A DNA stretch of 64,000 nt from JAGNRR01 sp965230665 (GTDB lineage: Bacteria > Bacteroidota > Bacteroidia > Chitinophagales > Chitinophagaceae): positions 2,852,001 through 2,916,000 of the forward strand of contig CBDDLM010000004.1 in NCBI GenBank assembly GCA_965230665.1. The letters run 5' to 3'. Shown piece after piece: positions 52,844 through 61,129 of the stretch. The notes beneath the pieces are model-generated. The model made no database searches. It was not told where the DNA came from and saw only the letters and a list, made by a program, of their open reading frames with translations. The number at the start of each line of letters is the position of its first letter. Position 1 is the first letter of the stretch. The translations under genes were made by a program, and so were the position numbers.

Positions 52844-52875
52844 CAAATGTAGATTATTATTTTTTTTCAAGCAAA
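52844..52875 (-). promoter_or_regulatory. Promoter of the rpmB cluster
   Basis: On the minus strand TTTG (52875-52872), a 20-base spacer and TACATTTG (52851-52844) form a consensus Bacteroidota promoter, followed by CAATCCC as at rplS. Confidence 0.7.
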
Positions 52876-52900
52876 AAAAGCAATTATTAGTTTGTTATAA

Positions 52901-53644
52901 TTACACTTTTCTATAGCGAGCTCGAATCTTCCATAAATCTAGCCATAACTTAAAGAAATAACTGAATTTTACTTTGCTATCGCCAGCATCAACCCACTGT
53001 TTTAGAGGGTATTCATGGATTTTTTCTTGAATACCCTGCCTACCATACAGCTCAATAGTTCTAAAAAACAGTTCTACATCGAATAGCCAACGAGAGATAA
53101 AGGGTTCTCTAAAGATACGTTTGCCCAGTGTTGCTGTAAAAACCTTACAACCACACTGGGTATCATATACAGCTAGTTTCAATGTATTGGATATAGCAGT
53201 GGCTACAAAACGCCCTATATAATGTCTATAAGCTTTTCGTTGAATATTGGCGTCCGCGGTAAGTATTCTCGAGCCGAACGTGAACTGGATTGCGTCTTTA
53301 ACCGTTTTTGATACGTCAAGACATTCTTCAAGGCTTGTTGCCAGGTCGGCATCAAGAAATGCATATTTAGGCGCCTGGATATGTTCTAAGGCATATTGCA
53401 TTCCATTTAAAACACTCGTTGCTTTTCCCGCATTGGTAGGGTTTGAAAGCACTTTAACCTGATTCGGATAGGCTGTTTCAACAGCTTCTAGACTGACCAG
53501 TGTATTATCCACAGACGCATCATTAACGAAAACTAGGCTGACATCTTCATGCTGAGATAAAAAGTTCTTATAGCGAAAAGTATCAAATTTGCTTTCCTCG
53601 TTATAGGCAGGTACAATAATACATAGTTGGAATTCTTGTTTCAA
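52901..53644 (-). CDS. Family 2 glycosyltransferase, dolichyl-phosphate-glucose-synthase-like
   Basis: A 247-residue GT2 enzyme without membrane helices. LCIIVPAYNEESKFDTFRYK, FVNDASVDNTL, NAGKATSVLNGM and FLDADLATSLEEC (DxD) mark the catalytic domain. DTQCGCKVFTATLGKRIFRE is typical of enzymes that make polyprenyl-phosphate sugars. It would use UDP-Glc or GDP-Man; the lipid acceptor is inferred. It starts 23 bases after the stop of the preceding barrel gene. Confidence 0.88.
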   Translation of the reverse strand: MKQEFQLCIIVPAYNEESKFDTFRYKNFLSQHEDVSLVFVNDASVDNTLVSLEAVETAYPNQVKVLSNPTNAGKATSVLNGMQYALEHIQAPKYAFLDADLATSLEECLDVSKTVKDAIQFTFGSRILTADANIQRKAYRHYIGRFVATAISNTLKLAVYDTQCGCKVFTATLGKRIFREPFISRWLFDVELFFRTIELYGRQGIQEKIHEYPLKQWVDAGDSKVKFSYFFKLWLDLWKIRARYRKV

Positions 53645-53667
53645 GTTAGCTTACTTAAATGATTAAC

Positions 53668-54228
53668 TCATTTTTCAGTTCTTCTGAAATAATGTGCTAA
53701 TGTAATATTTGCAATATTATTGTAAAATCCAATATTTATACCGGCTTCTGTATCCGAATTATTGATCTTACTAATAAAACCAGCAATTGAAGGAAGACTT
53801 TCTAAACTAATATAAAATTTATCCTGTATGATATACTGCAACCCAAGTATATAGGCTATGCCCAGTTGGTTCTGATATAATTTGGAGTTTACCTCTTTTC
53901 TTGAAAGAATTGAAACATGAGGAGCGAAACCATGAATAAAGTTTGTTTTAGGGCCCATAGACTTTCTTTTTTCAACCCCTCCACTTAGGGTAAGATTTAA
54001 TTGTTTTAAAGGATCTTTCTCTTTTCTGTACGTATGGTTATAGTTTCCAGAGCCAACTTGGACTCTAACATATTTGTTTTGTTCTCGTTCTTTTTTGTAA
54101 ATAAGGCTAAAACCTTGCAGATTACTTAATTGTATACCAAATTCATGCCTTGTTTGTTCCTGTGCAAATAGGTTACAGCATAACAATAGAAAAGATAAGT
54201 TAATAAAAGTTTGTTTTGTTCGTTTCAT
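53668..54228 (-). CDS. Exported beta-rich protein of unknown function
   Basis: A 186-residue protein with a signal peptide (about 1-22, ending NLFAQ). Alternating strands (HEFGIQLSNLQGFSLIYKKE, YVRVQVGSGNYNH, LGIAYILGLQYIIQDKFYIS, GINIGFYNNIANITLAHYFR) suggest a small outer-membrane barrel ending in an aromatic strand. No family recognised. It is divergent from icmF. Confidence 0.65.
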   Translation of the reverse strand: MKRTKQTFINLSFLLLCCNLFAQEQTRHEFGIQLSNLQGFSLIYKKEREQNKYVRVQVGSGNYNHTYRKEKDPLKQLNLTLSGGVEKRKSMGPKTNFIHGFAPHVSILSRKEVNSKLYQNQLGIAYILGLQYIIQDKFYISLESLPSIAGFISKINNSDTEAGINIGFYNNIANITLAHYFRRTEK

Positions 54229-54401
54229 TTTAATAAAATATTTGTTTCAAAGAAACCTAAGGTTGGTAAGGGTTTAGGGAAGCCTCTTCTTAAAAAAAGT
54301 AAAAGAAGAGTTGATTTAAGTTGATATTAGGTTTTAAGTATTAGAAACGTTAAATAGTTCTAAGAAGTAGCTTATATGGTATTGTAGTAAACACAATTCA
54401 T

Positions 54402-54422
54402 AATTACGAAAGATTCGTAATT
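54402..54422. promoter_or_regulatory. 21-bp perfect palindrome in the icmF promoter
   Basis: AATTACGAA-AGA-TTCGTAATT has perfect 9-bp arms and a 3-base centre, as in many TetR-type operators. It overlaps the -33 position (TTCG at 54414-54417, 19 bases before the -7 box). No TetR-family gene is in the window. Confidence 0.6.
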
Positions 54423-54436
54423 GATATTAATCTGTG

Positions 54437-54444
54437 TATTTTTG
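54437..54444 (+). promoter_or_regulatory. -7 box of icmF
   Basis: TATTTTTG matches TAnnTTTG and ends 6 bases before the ATG at 54451, so the transcript would be almost leaderless. Confidence 0.6.
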
Positions 54445-54450
54445 TAGACT

Positions 54451-57400
54451 ATGGCATATGAGTTAAAAAATAAGGTTCGAATCGTAACGGCAGCCTCTTT
54501 ATTCGATGGGCATGACGCTTCTATAAACATTATGAGAAGAGTTATCCAATCTAGTGGCGCTGAAGTTATCCATTTAGGACATGACCGTAGCGTGCAGGAT
54601 GTAGTTAATTGTGCGATACAAGAAGATGCCAACGCGATAGCCATGACCTCATATCAAGGTGGCCATGTAGAGTACTTTAAATATATGTATGACCTGCTCA
54701 ATGAACAGGGGTGCGGCCACATAAAAATCTTTGGTGGTGGAGGCGGAGTTATTCTCCCCAGTGAAATTGAGGAACTACATGAGTATGGCATAACGAGGAT
54801 TTATAGCCCAGATGATGGAAGAGAATTAGGGCTACAGGGTATGATTGACGATTTGCTGGAACAATCCGATTATGCTGTAGGAGATCATCTAAATGGTAGC
54901 GCAACCAGTTTATTAAAGGAAGGGGATTTCAAAAGTATTGCACGATGTATATCAGCTGCTGAGAATTTTGGAGATGCCCCCGAAACACAGGCTTTAATGG
55001 CGCAAGTGCGGGATAAAGCTAAACAAAGCAAAACGCCTATTTTAGGGATCACAGGTACAGGAGGAGCCGGGAAGAGTAGTATGGTTGACGAATTAGTGCG
55101 TCGTTTTTTGATAGATTTTAAAGACCAAGATTCAAAAAAAATTGCGATTGTCTCAGTAGACCCAAGCAAAAGAAAAACAGGAGGTGCCCTACTTGGAGAT
55201 CGCATCCGAATGAATTCTATAAGAAACGAGCGTGTTTTTATGCGTTCTATGGCAACCCGTCAAAGCAACTTAGCGCTTAGTAAACATATAGAGTCAGCAC
55301 TGGATATTTTGAAAGTATCTGGTTTTGATTTGATCATCTTGGAGACTTCTGGTATTGGTCAAAGTGATACTGAAATAACAGATTATAGTGATACGACCTT
55401 GTACGTTATGACACCAGAATTTGGAGCTGCGACTCAATTAGAGAAGATAGACATGCTTGACTTTGCTGATATTGTGGCAATTAACAAGTTTGATAAAAGA
55501 GGTGCTCAGGACGCATTGCGTGATGTAAAAAAGCAATACCAGCGGAATCATAAGTATTTCGAACAAGATGTAGATGATATGCCTATTTATGGTACAATAG
55601 CCTCTCAATTTAATGATCCTGGTACGAATAGCTTGTATGTAGCATTAATGGAGAAGTTAGACGAGAAAACAGAGGGAAAACTAACCTCAACATTTTCTAA
55701 AGATCAAGCAGAAAGCGAGAAGATTTTTATTATACCACCATCACGTGTTCGATACCTAAGTGAGATCAGCGAAGGGAATAGAAGTTATGGTAAAGTAGCC
55801 GGTGAGCAAAGCCAAGTTGCTCAAAAACTCTATGGAATTAATAAAACAATTCAAACTCTATCGGATTCAGAGTTAGAGGATAAAGATCGATTAATAAAAG
55901 AGCTTCAAGAAGTTTTTGAAAAAGTAAAACTAGAAATAGATCCAAAGAATTTCCAGTTGATAGAGCAATGGGCTGAGATAAAAAAGCAGTATACTGAAGA
56001 GTATTATACGTTTAAGGTGCGTGATAAGGAAATCAAAATTGCTACGCACTCAGAAAGTCTCTCTCATTCTCAAATTCCCAAAATAGCTGTGCCTCGTTTT
56101 GAGGCCTGGGGCGATATTTTAAAGTGGGCGCTTACGGAAAATTTTCCGGGTCAATTTCCATTTGCCGCAGGTATTTATCCATTCAAAAGAGAGGGCGAAG
56201 ACCCTACCCGAATGTTCGCAGGTGAAGGAGGTCCAGAAAGAACCAACAAACGCTTTCATTATGTGAGTTTAGGCATGCCAGCTAAAAGGTTAAGTACAGC
56301 TTTTGATAGCGTCACTTTATATGGTAATGATCCAGATCATAGACCGGACATTTATGGAAAAATTGGGAACTCGGGAGTTAGTGTTCCAACTTTGGATGAT
56401 GCCAAGAAGTTGTACAGCGGTTTCAATTTAGCAGATCCGAAAACATCTGTTTCCATGACCATTAATGGTCCAGCTTCGATTCTTACTGCTTTCTTCATGA
56501 ATGCTGCTATTGACCAGCAGTGCGAAATTTATATAAAAGAGAATGGCTTGGAAGAAGAGGTTTCGGAGAAAATTAAAAAAATCAAATCAGCAAATCCGGA
56601 CATGTACAATGGGTACAATGCTGATATTCCAGAAGGTAATGATGGTCTTGGATTGATGTTGTTAGGGATTCCAGGAGATCAAGTTTTACCTACCGATGTT
56701 TATGCAAAGATTAAGGCTGATACCTTAGCGCAGGTTCGCGGAACCGTACAGGCAGATATATTGAAAGAAGATCAGGCACAAAATACATGTATTTTCTCTA
56801 CAGAATTCTCCTTGAAATTGATGGGTGATGTACAGCAATATTTTATAGATCAAAAGGTACGCAATTTCTATAGTGTTAGTATTAGCGGCTATCACATTGC
56901 GGAGGCTGGTGCCAACCCAATATCACAATTGGCTTTTACATTGGCGAATGGCTTTACGTTTGTAGAGTACTACTTAAGCAGAGGGATGGATATTAATGAT
57001 TTTGCGCCCAATCTTTCTTTCTTTTTTAGTAATGGTATAGACCCTGAGTATGCAGTAATAGGAAGGGTAGCTCGTCGTATATGGGCTAAAGCAATGAAGC
57101 TAAAATATGGAGCCAATAAACGTAGCCAGATGCTTAAATATCATATTCAAACCTCGGGACGTAGTCTACATGCGCAAGAGATCGATTTTAATGATATCAG
57201 AACAACGCTTCAGGCTTTGTACGCCATTTATGATAATTGTAATTCTTTACATACGAATGCTTATGATGAGGCCATCACGACTCCTACCGAGGAGAGTGTA
57301 CGTAGAGCTATGGCTATTCAATTAATTATTAATAAAGAACTAGGATTGGCTAAGAACGAGAACCCATTGCAAGGTGCATTTATTATCGAAGAATTAACGG

Positions 57401-57837
57401 ACCTAGTAGAAGAAGCCGTATTGGCAGAATTTGACCGGATTACAGAACGAGGTGGTGTACTGGGGGCAATGGAAACCATGTATCAACGTTCCAAGATTCA
57501 GGAAGAAAGTTTGTACTATGAGACCTTGAAGCATGATGGAAGGTTCCCTATTATTGGAGTGAATACTTTTTTAAGTTCTAAAGGTTCGCCTACGGTAATT
57601 CCACAAGAAGTTATTCGTTCTACGACTGATGAAAAAGAATATCAGATTACATCCATTCAAAACCTCCAGAAACGGAGCGGCGATAAAGGCCAAGAAATGT
57701 TGAAACGTTTGCAACAAAAGGCACTTGATAATGAAAACATTTTTGAAGAGATGATGGAAACGGTGAAGTATTGTTCGCTTGGTCAAATAACTACTGCGCT
57801 TTTCGAAGTAGGAGGGCAGTATCGAAGGAATATGTAA
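54451..57837 (+). CDS. icmF: Fused AdoCbl-dependent acyl-CoA mutase, IcmF type
   Basis: An 1128-residue three-part fusion. Residues 1-140 are a B12-binding domain (LFDGHDASINIM, H21 as base-off ligand). About 190-420 is a MeaB-like chaperone GTPase (P-loop GITGTGGAGKSS at 199-210). The rest is the mutase TIM barrel (GIYPFKREGEDPTRMFAGEG, STAFDSVTLYGNDPDHRPDI, TSVSMTINGPAS). The PFKRE sequence fits isobutyryl-CoA mutase IcmF and not methylmalonyl-CoA mutase. It interconverts isobutyryl- and n-butyryl-CoA, probably in branched-chain catabolism. A B12-sensing regulator follows it. Confidence 0.93.
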   Translation: MAYELKNKVRIVTAASLFDGHDASINIMRRVIQSSGAEVIHLGHDRSVQDVVNCAIQEDANAIAMTSYQGGHVEYFKYMYDLLNEQGCGHIKIFGGGGGVILPSEIEELHEYGITRIYSPDDGRELGLQGMIDDLLEQSDYAVGDHLNGSATSLLKEGDFKSIARCISAAENFGDAPETQALMAQVRDKAKQSKTPILGITGTGGAGKSSMVDELVRRFLIDFKDQDSKKIAIVSVDPSKRKTGGALLGDRIRMNSIRNERVFMRSMATRQSNLALSKHIESALDILKVSGFDLIILETSGIGQSDTEITDYSDTTLYVMTPEFGAATQLEKIDMLDFADIVAINKFDKRGAQDALRDVKKQYQRNHKYFEQDVDDMPIYGTIASQFNDPGTNSLYVALMEKLDEKTEGKLTSTFSKDQAESEKIFIIPPSRVRYLSEISEGNRSYGKVAGEQSQVAQKLYGINKTIQTLSDSELEDKDRLIKELQEVFEKVKLEIDPKNFQLIEQWAEIKKQYTEEYYTFKVRDKEIKIATHSESLSHSQIPKIAVPRFEAWGDILKWALTENFPGQFPFAAGIYPFKREGEDPTRMFAGEGGPERTNKRFHYVSLGMPAKRLSTAFDSVTLYGNDPDHRPDIYGKIGNSGVSVPTLDDAKKLYSGFNLADPKTSVSMTINGPASILTAFFMNAAIDQQCEIYIKENGLEEEVSEKIKKIKSANPDMYNGYNADIPEGNDGLGLMLLGIPGDQVLPTDVYAKIKADTLAQVRGTVQADILKEDQAQNTCIFSTEFSLKLMGDVQQYFIDQKVRNFYSVSISGYHIAEAGANPISQLAFTLANGFTFVEYYLSRGMDINDFAPNLSFFFSNGIDPEYAVIGRVARRIWAKAMKLKYGANKRSQMLKYHIQTSGRSLHAQEIDFNDIRTTLQALYAIYDNCNSLHTNAYDEAITTPTEESVRRAMAIQLIINKELGLAKNENPLQGAFIIEELTDLVEEAVLAEFDRITERGGVLGAMETMYQRSKIQEESLYYETLKHDGRFPIIGVNTFLSSKGSPTVIPQEVIRSTTDEKEYQITSIQNLQKRSGDKGQEMLKRLQQKALDNENIFEEMMETVKYCSLGQITTALFEVGGQYRRNM

Positions 57838-57854
57838 ATTAATTTATTTTGGCT

Positions 57855-57862
57855 TAGATTTG
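57855..57862 (+). promoter_or_regulatory. -7 box of the CarH-like regulator gene
   Basis: TAGATTTG matches TAnnTTTG. Its last three bases are part of the left arm of the operator at 57860. Confidence 0.55.
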
Positions 57863-57891
57863 TTCAATAAATCAGTTGATTTAATGAACAA
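57860..57891. promoter_or_regulatory. Predicted CarH-like operator at its own gene
   Basis: TTGTTCA-A-TAAATCA-GT-TGATTTA-A-TGAACAA is a 32-bp near-perfect palindrome. It spans the end of the -7 box, the predicted transcription start and the ATG at 57884. The outer arms and 18-base spacing are the same as in the crtI operator (58790-58821). Confidence 0.65.
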
Positions 57892-58786
57892 TATTAAAAG
57901 TACATTTCTTATTCAAGATTTGGCTGTCTTAAGTGGTATTAAGGCGCATACCATTCGAATATGGGAAAAACGATATCATTTGTTAGAGCCGATGCGTATG
58001 AATCGGAACGTTCGTTTATATGATTTAGCTAGTTTACAGAAGCTATTAAATATTAGTATTCTTAATAGTGCTGGTCATAAAATCTCCATAATTTCAAAAT
58101 TAAATGACGAGCAAATTGCCGAGCAGGCTAAAGAGGTTGCTTTAAACAGTTTTTCTAAAACCTATGCAATAAACTCTGTAATTATGGCGATGTACTCGTT
58201 TGATGAGGAAGCCTTTCAAAAAATTTATAACGAGGAAATAAAAAGGCAGGGGTTTGATGAACTTTTTGTATCTGTTTATATACCTGTTTTGAAGTATATG
58301 GGCATCCTTTGGCAGACTGATTCTATAAAACCTGTTCATGAACATTTTATTTCGAATCTTATTTTTCAGAAGGTGACTATGCAAACAAACAGCCTTAAGT
58401 ATATAAAGCCTACTGCTAAAGATACTTACATACTTTTCTTGCCAGATGGTGAGATGCACGAAATTGGTCTTTTATTTTTGAACTATCTTCTGCGTAAGAA
58501 TGGGGCTTCAACATTGTACCTAGGAAGAGGAATTCCTTTGAACAATTTGTTAGAACTAAAAGAGCGTTTCAAAAAAATAGTTTGGATTAGTGGTCTTGTC
58601 ATAGATAAAACGCCTGATAATAAATTGGAGATTCTTCAATCAATTGATCAATTATTGATGGGAACAAAAAATAAATGTTGGCTAGTGGGTCAGAATTGGT
58701 CCAATGTAGACGCGAATCAGTCAAAGAATGTTAAGTATTACGAAAATTTTGAAGACCTGATTAACAAAAAGAAATTAATGAGCTAA
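57884..58786 (+). CDS. carH: MerR-family B12-binding photoreceptor-type regulator (CarH/LitR-like)
   Basis: From the ATG at 57884 the protein has 300 residues. A MerR winged helix (8-60: FLIQDLAVLSGIKAHTIRIW) precedes a helical bundle (about 85-175) and a B12 Rossmann domain (180-290). Both hallmarks of AdoCbl light sensors are present: W143-x9-E153-H154 and E190-x-H192-x2-G195 (GEMHEIG). Known homologues repress carotenoid genes in the dark as tetramers and fall apart in light. It sits between icmF and crtI. An earlier TTG at 57860 lies inside the operator and is rejected. Confidence 0.9.
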   Translation: MNNIKSTFLIQDLAVLSGIKAHTIRIWEKRYHLLEPMRMNRNVRLYDLASLQKLLNISILNSAGHKISIISKLNDEQIAEQAKEVALNSFSKTYAINSVIMAMYSFDEEAFQKIYNEEIKRQGFDELFVSVYIPVLKYMGILWQTDSIKPVHEHFISNLIFQKVTMQTNSLKYIKPTAKDTYILFLPDGEMHEIGLLFLNYLLRKNGASTLYLGRGIPLNNLLELKERFKKIVWISGLVIDKTPDNKLEILQSIDQLLMGTKNKCWLVGQNWSNVDANQSKNVKYYENFEDLINKKKLMS

Positions 58787-58789
58787 ATA

Positions 58790-58821
58790 TTGTTTAATAA
58801 AATGCTATATTTGTTAAACAA
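58790..58821. promoter_or_regulatory. Predicted CarH-like operator at crtI
   Basis: TTGTTTA-N18-TAAACAA flanks the crtI -7 box and ends on the A of the ATG. Aligned with the operator at 57860, 23 of 33 positions match, including TTGTTYAATAAA on the left and TRAACAAT on the right. The inner TTGTTAAACAA (58811-58821) is a second small palindrome. Confidence 0.65.
58806..58813 (+). promoter_or_regulatory. -7 box of the carotenoid operon
   Basis: TATATTTG matches TAnnTTTG, with 7 bases to the crtI ATG, so the mRNA would be nearly leaderless. It sits between the arms of the operator. Confidence 0.6.
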
Positions 58822-60290
58822 TGAACGGTCGTGTTGCTATTATTGGTTCAGGTTTTGCGAGTTTATCCGCGGCTTGTTATCTGGCAAGTGCAGGGTACAG
58901 TGTAACCATATTTGAAAAAAACAATCAAATAGGTGGCCGCGCGAGGCAATTAAAAAAGGAGGGGTTCCTATTTGATATAGGCCCAACTTGGTACTGGATG
59001 CCCGATGTATTTGAAAAGTTTTTCGCCGATTTTGGTAGGAGACCCTCGGACTATTATCAATTAGAGAAATTAAACCCCGCCTATCAAGTATTCTTTGGTC
59101 AAAACGACCAAGTCGTCATTCCTGCGACACTAGATGAAATATATGCTTTGTTCGAAAGAGAAGAGACCGGAAGTTCAAAGTCGTTAGAAAAATTCTTGAG
59201 TACAGCACGTAGCAACTATGAAGTAGCTGTTCAAGATTTGGTCTATCGTCCTGGCGTATCACCCTTAGAGTTAATAACACCGAAAACAATAACCAAATTA
59301 GGTCAGCTTTTTTATGACATTAGAAAGCAAATTAGAAAAGGTTTTACGAGTTCTAAACTTATTAAAATACTTGAATTTCCTGTATTATTCTTAGGGGCTA
59401 AACCAAGCAATACCCCAGCCATGTACAATTTTATGAATTGGGCGGATTTTGGCTTAGGGACTTGGCATCCAAAGGGAGGGATGTTTGAAGTTGTAAAAGC
59501 TTTGGAAACATTGGCCAAAGAGCTTGGTGTTGTTTTTCAAACAGAGGCAACAGTCTCAGAGATTAGAACAAATCATGAAGGAATGGCAGAAAGCCTGATA
59601 GTAAATGGAACGCTGTATGATACTGATATTGTACTAAGTGGAGCAGACTATCATCATACCGAACAATTGCTTGAGCAGAAAATGAGGCAATACAAGCAGT
59701 CTTATTGGGATAAAAAAATATTAGCCCCATCTGCGCTCCTCTTTTTTGTTGGATTCAATAAGAAAGTCGAAGGAATCTCTCACCACACGTTATTTTTTGA
59801 TGAAGAATTTGATAGGCATGCAGAGTATATCTATGATACTCCAGCTTGGCCCAAAGACCCTTTATTTTATGCAAGTTTTCCAAGCGTTAGCGATGATACA
59901 TTTGCTCCAAAGGGCAAAGAAGCTGCTACTTTTTTAATCCCAATTGCATCAGGTCTCAAGGATACACGTGAAATTCGTGATAAATACTTTGAACTTATTT
60001 TAAAGAGACTAGAGACGCTCACGAATCAGCCGCTTAAGCATCATGTTATTTTTAAAGAATCTTATTGCGTAAATGATTTTATAGATGATTATAACTCATT
60101 CAAAGGAAATGCGTATGGTCTTGCCAATACACTCACCCAGACTGCTTTTCTAAGACCTAAGATTAGAAGCCAGAAAGTAAAGAATTTATTCTTTACTGGG
60201 CAGCTTACGGTTCCAGGTCCTGGTGTTCCCCCTGCACTTATTTCAGGAAAAATTGCTGCAGAGTCTATACTTAAACACTTTAAGAAATGA
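58821..60290 (+). CDS. crtI: Phytoene desaturase
   Basis: A 489-residue FAD-dependent enzyme that converts phytoene to lycopene. The N-terminal FAD motif is VAIIGSGFASLSAACYLASA (G9, G11), then FEKNNQIGGRARQL and FDIGPTWYWMP. The C-terminal FAD-contact segment FFTGQLTVPGPGVPPALISG is typical of CrtI. The number of desaturation steps cannot be read from sequence. It is the first gene of the operon and overlaps crtB by 4 bases (ATGA). Confidence 0.94.
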   Translation: MNGRVAIIGSGFASLSAACYLASAGYSVTIFEKNNQIGGRARQLKKEGFLFDIGPTWYWMPDVFEKFFADFGRRPSDYYQLEKLNPAYQVFFGQNDQVVIPATLDEIYALFEREETGSSKSLEKFLSTARSNYEVAVQDLVYRPGVSPLELITPKTITKLGQLFYDIRKQIRKGFTSSKLIKILEFPVLFLGAKPSNTPAMYNFMNWADFGLGTWHPKGGMFEVVKALETLAKELGVVFQTEATVSEIRTNHEGMAESLIVNGTLYDTDIVLSGADYHHTEQLLEQKMRQYKQSYWDKKILAPSALLFFVGFNKKVEGISHHTLFFDEEFDRHAEYIYDTPAWPKDPLFYASFPSVSDDTFAPKGKEAATFLIPIASGLKDTREIRDKYFELILKRLETLTNQPLKHHVIFKESYCVNDFIDDYNSFKGNAYGLANTLTQTAFLRPKIRSQKVKNLFFTGQLTVPGPGVPPALISGKIAAESILKHFKK

Positions 60291-61126
60291 TCTCGCTATA
60301 CCATAAGATATCAGAGGGAAGCGCTAAGCTTATTACCAAAGAGTATAGTACTTCTTTTTCAATAGCAGTTGGTCTGCTGGATCCAGACATACGCCCCGCC
60401 ATATATAACATCTATGGTTTTGTACGTGTAGCGGATGAAATTGTTGACACATTTGATGGATATCCTCAAGAAGAACTCTTAGATCGATTTATAAACGATT
60501 ATAGGTACGCTTTAGCCGTAGGCATTAGTACGAATCCTGTGTTGAATGCTTTTCAGAGTACCATCAAAAAATATGATATTGACTTAGCTCTTATAGATGC
60601 TTTTTTGAAAAGTATGCGAGCCGACCTGACCAAGGAAAATTATGAAAAGGAAAGTGAGATTAAAGAATACATATATGGGTCTGCAGATGTGGTAGGTCTT
60701 ATGTGTTTGAAAGTTTTTGTTAATGGGGATGAAAGCGAATATCAAAGATTAAAGGTTCCTGCCATGAAACTCGGTTCAGCATTTCAAAAAGTGAATTTCC
60801 TACGAGATATGAATCATGATTATTCAACCCTAAACAGAAGCTATTTTCCTGGAATACACCCAGAACGTTTAAACGAACAAGATAAAAAAAGAATCGTTGA
60901 GAACGTTGAAGAAGAGTTTGCAGAAGCATATCAAGGCATTAAGCTACTTCCTATGAGGGCTAGATTGGGGGTGTATGTTGCTTATCGATATTATGCACTG
61001 CTTCTTAAGAAGATTAAAAAAACACCCTCTTCAGAATTGTTACAGAAGCGAATCAGTGTCCCCAATCGTATGAAGATGTTGGTTCTGGTCAAATCATATT
61101 TAAAGTATTTATTTAACCTGATTTAA
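60287..61126 (+). CDS. crtB: Phytoene synthase
   Basis: A 279-residue isoprenoid synthase that condenses two geranylgeranyl diphosphates to phytoene. The two Asp-rich sites are D50-EIV-D54 (RVADEIVDTFDG) and D174-MNH-D178 (NFLRDMNHDYS). Length is in the normal range. No GGPP synthase gene (crtE) is in the window, so substrate must come from elsewhere on the chromosome. Translationally coupled to crtI. Confidence 0.94.
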   Translation: MISLYHKISEGSAKLITKEYSTSFSIAVGLLDPDIRPAIYNIYGFVRVADEIVDTFDGYPQEELLDRFINDYRYALAVGISTNPVLNAFQSTIKKYDIDLALIDAFLKSMRADLTKENYEKESEIKEYIYGSADVVGLMCLKVFVNGDESEYQRLKVPAMKLGSAFQKVNFLRDMNHDYSTLNRSYFPGIHPERLNEQDKKRIVENVEEEFAEAYQGIKLLPMRARLGVYVAYRYYALLLKKIKKTPSSELLQKRISVPNRMKMLVLVKSYLKYLFNLI

Positions 61127-61129
61127 TTG

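Noticed and set aside
54229..54450. B12 riboswitch upstream of icmF
   Set aside because: The predicted transcript starts within about 3 bases of the ATG, leaving no room, and no B12-box sequence is present.
57860..57883. TTG start for the CarH-like regulator
   Set aside because: It lies in the -7 box and operator palindrome; the ATG at 57884 gives the normal MerR N-terminus.
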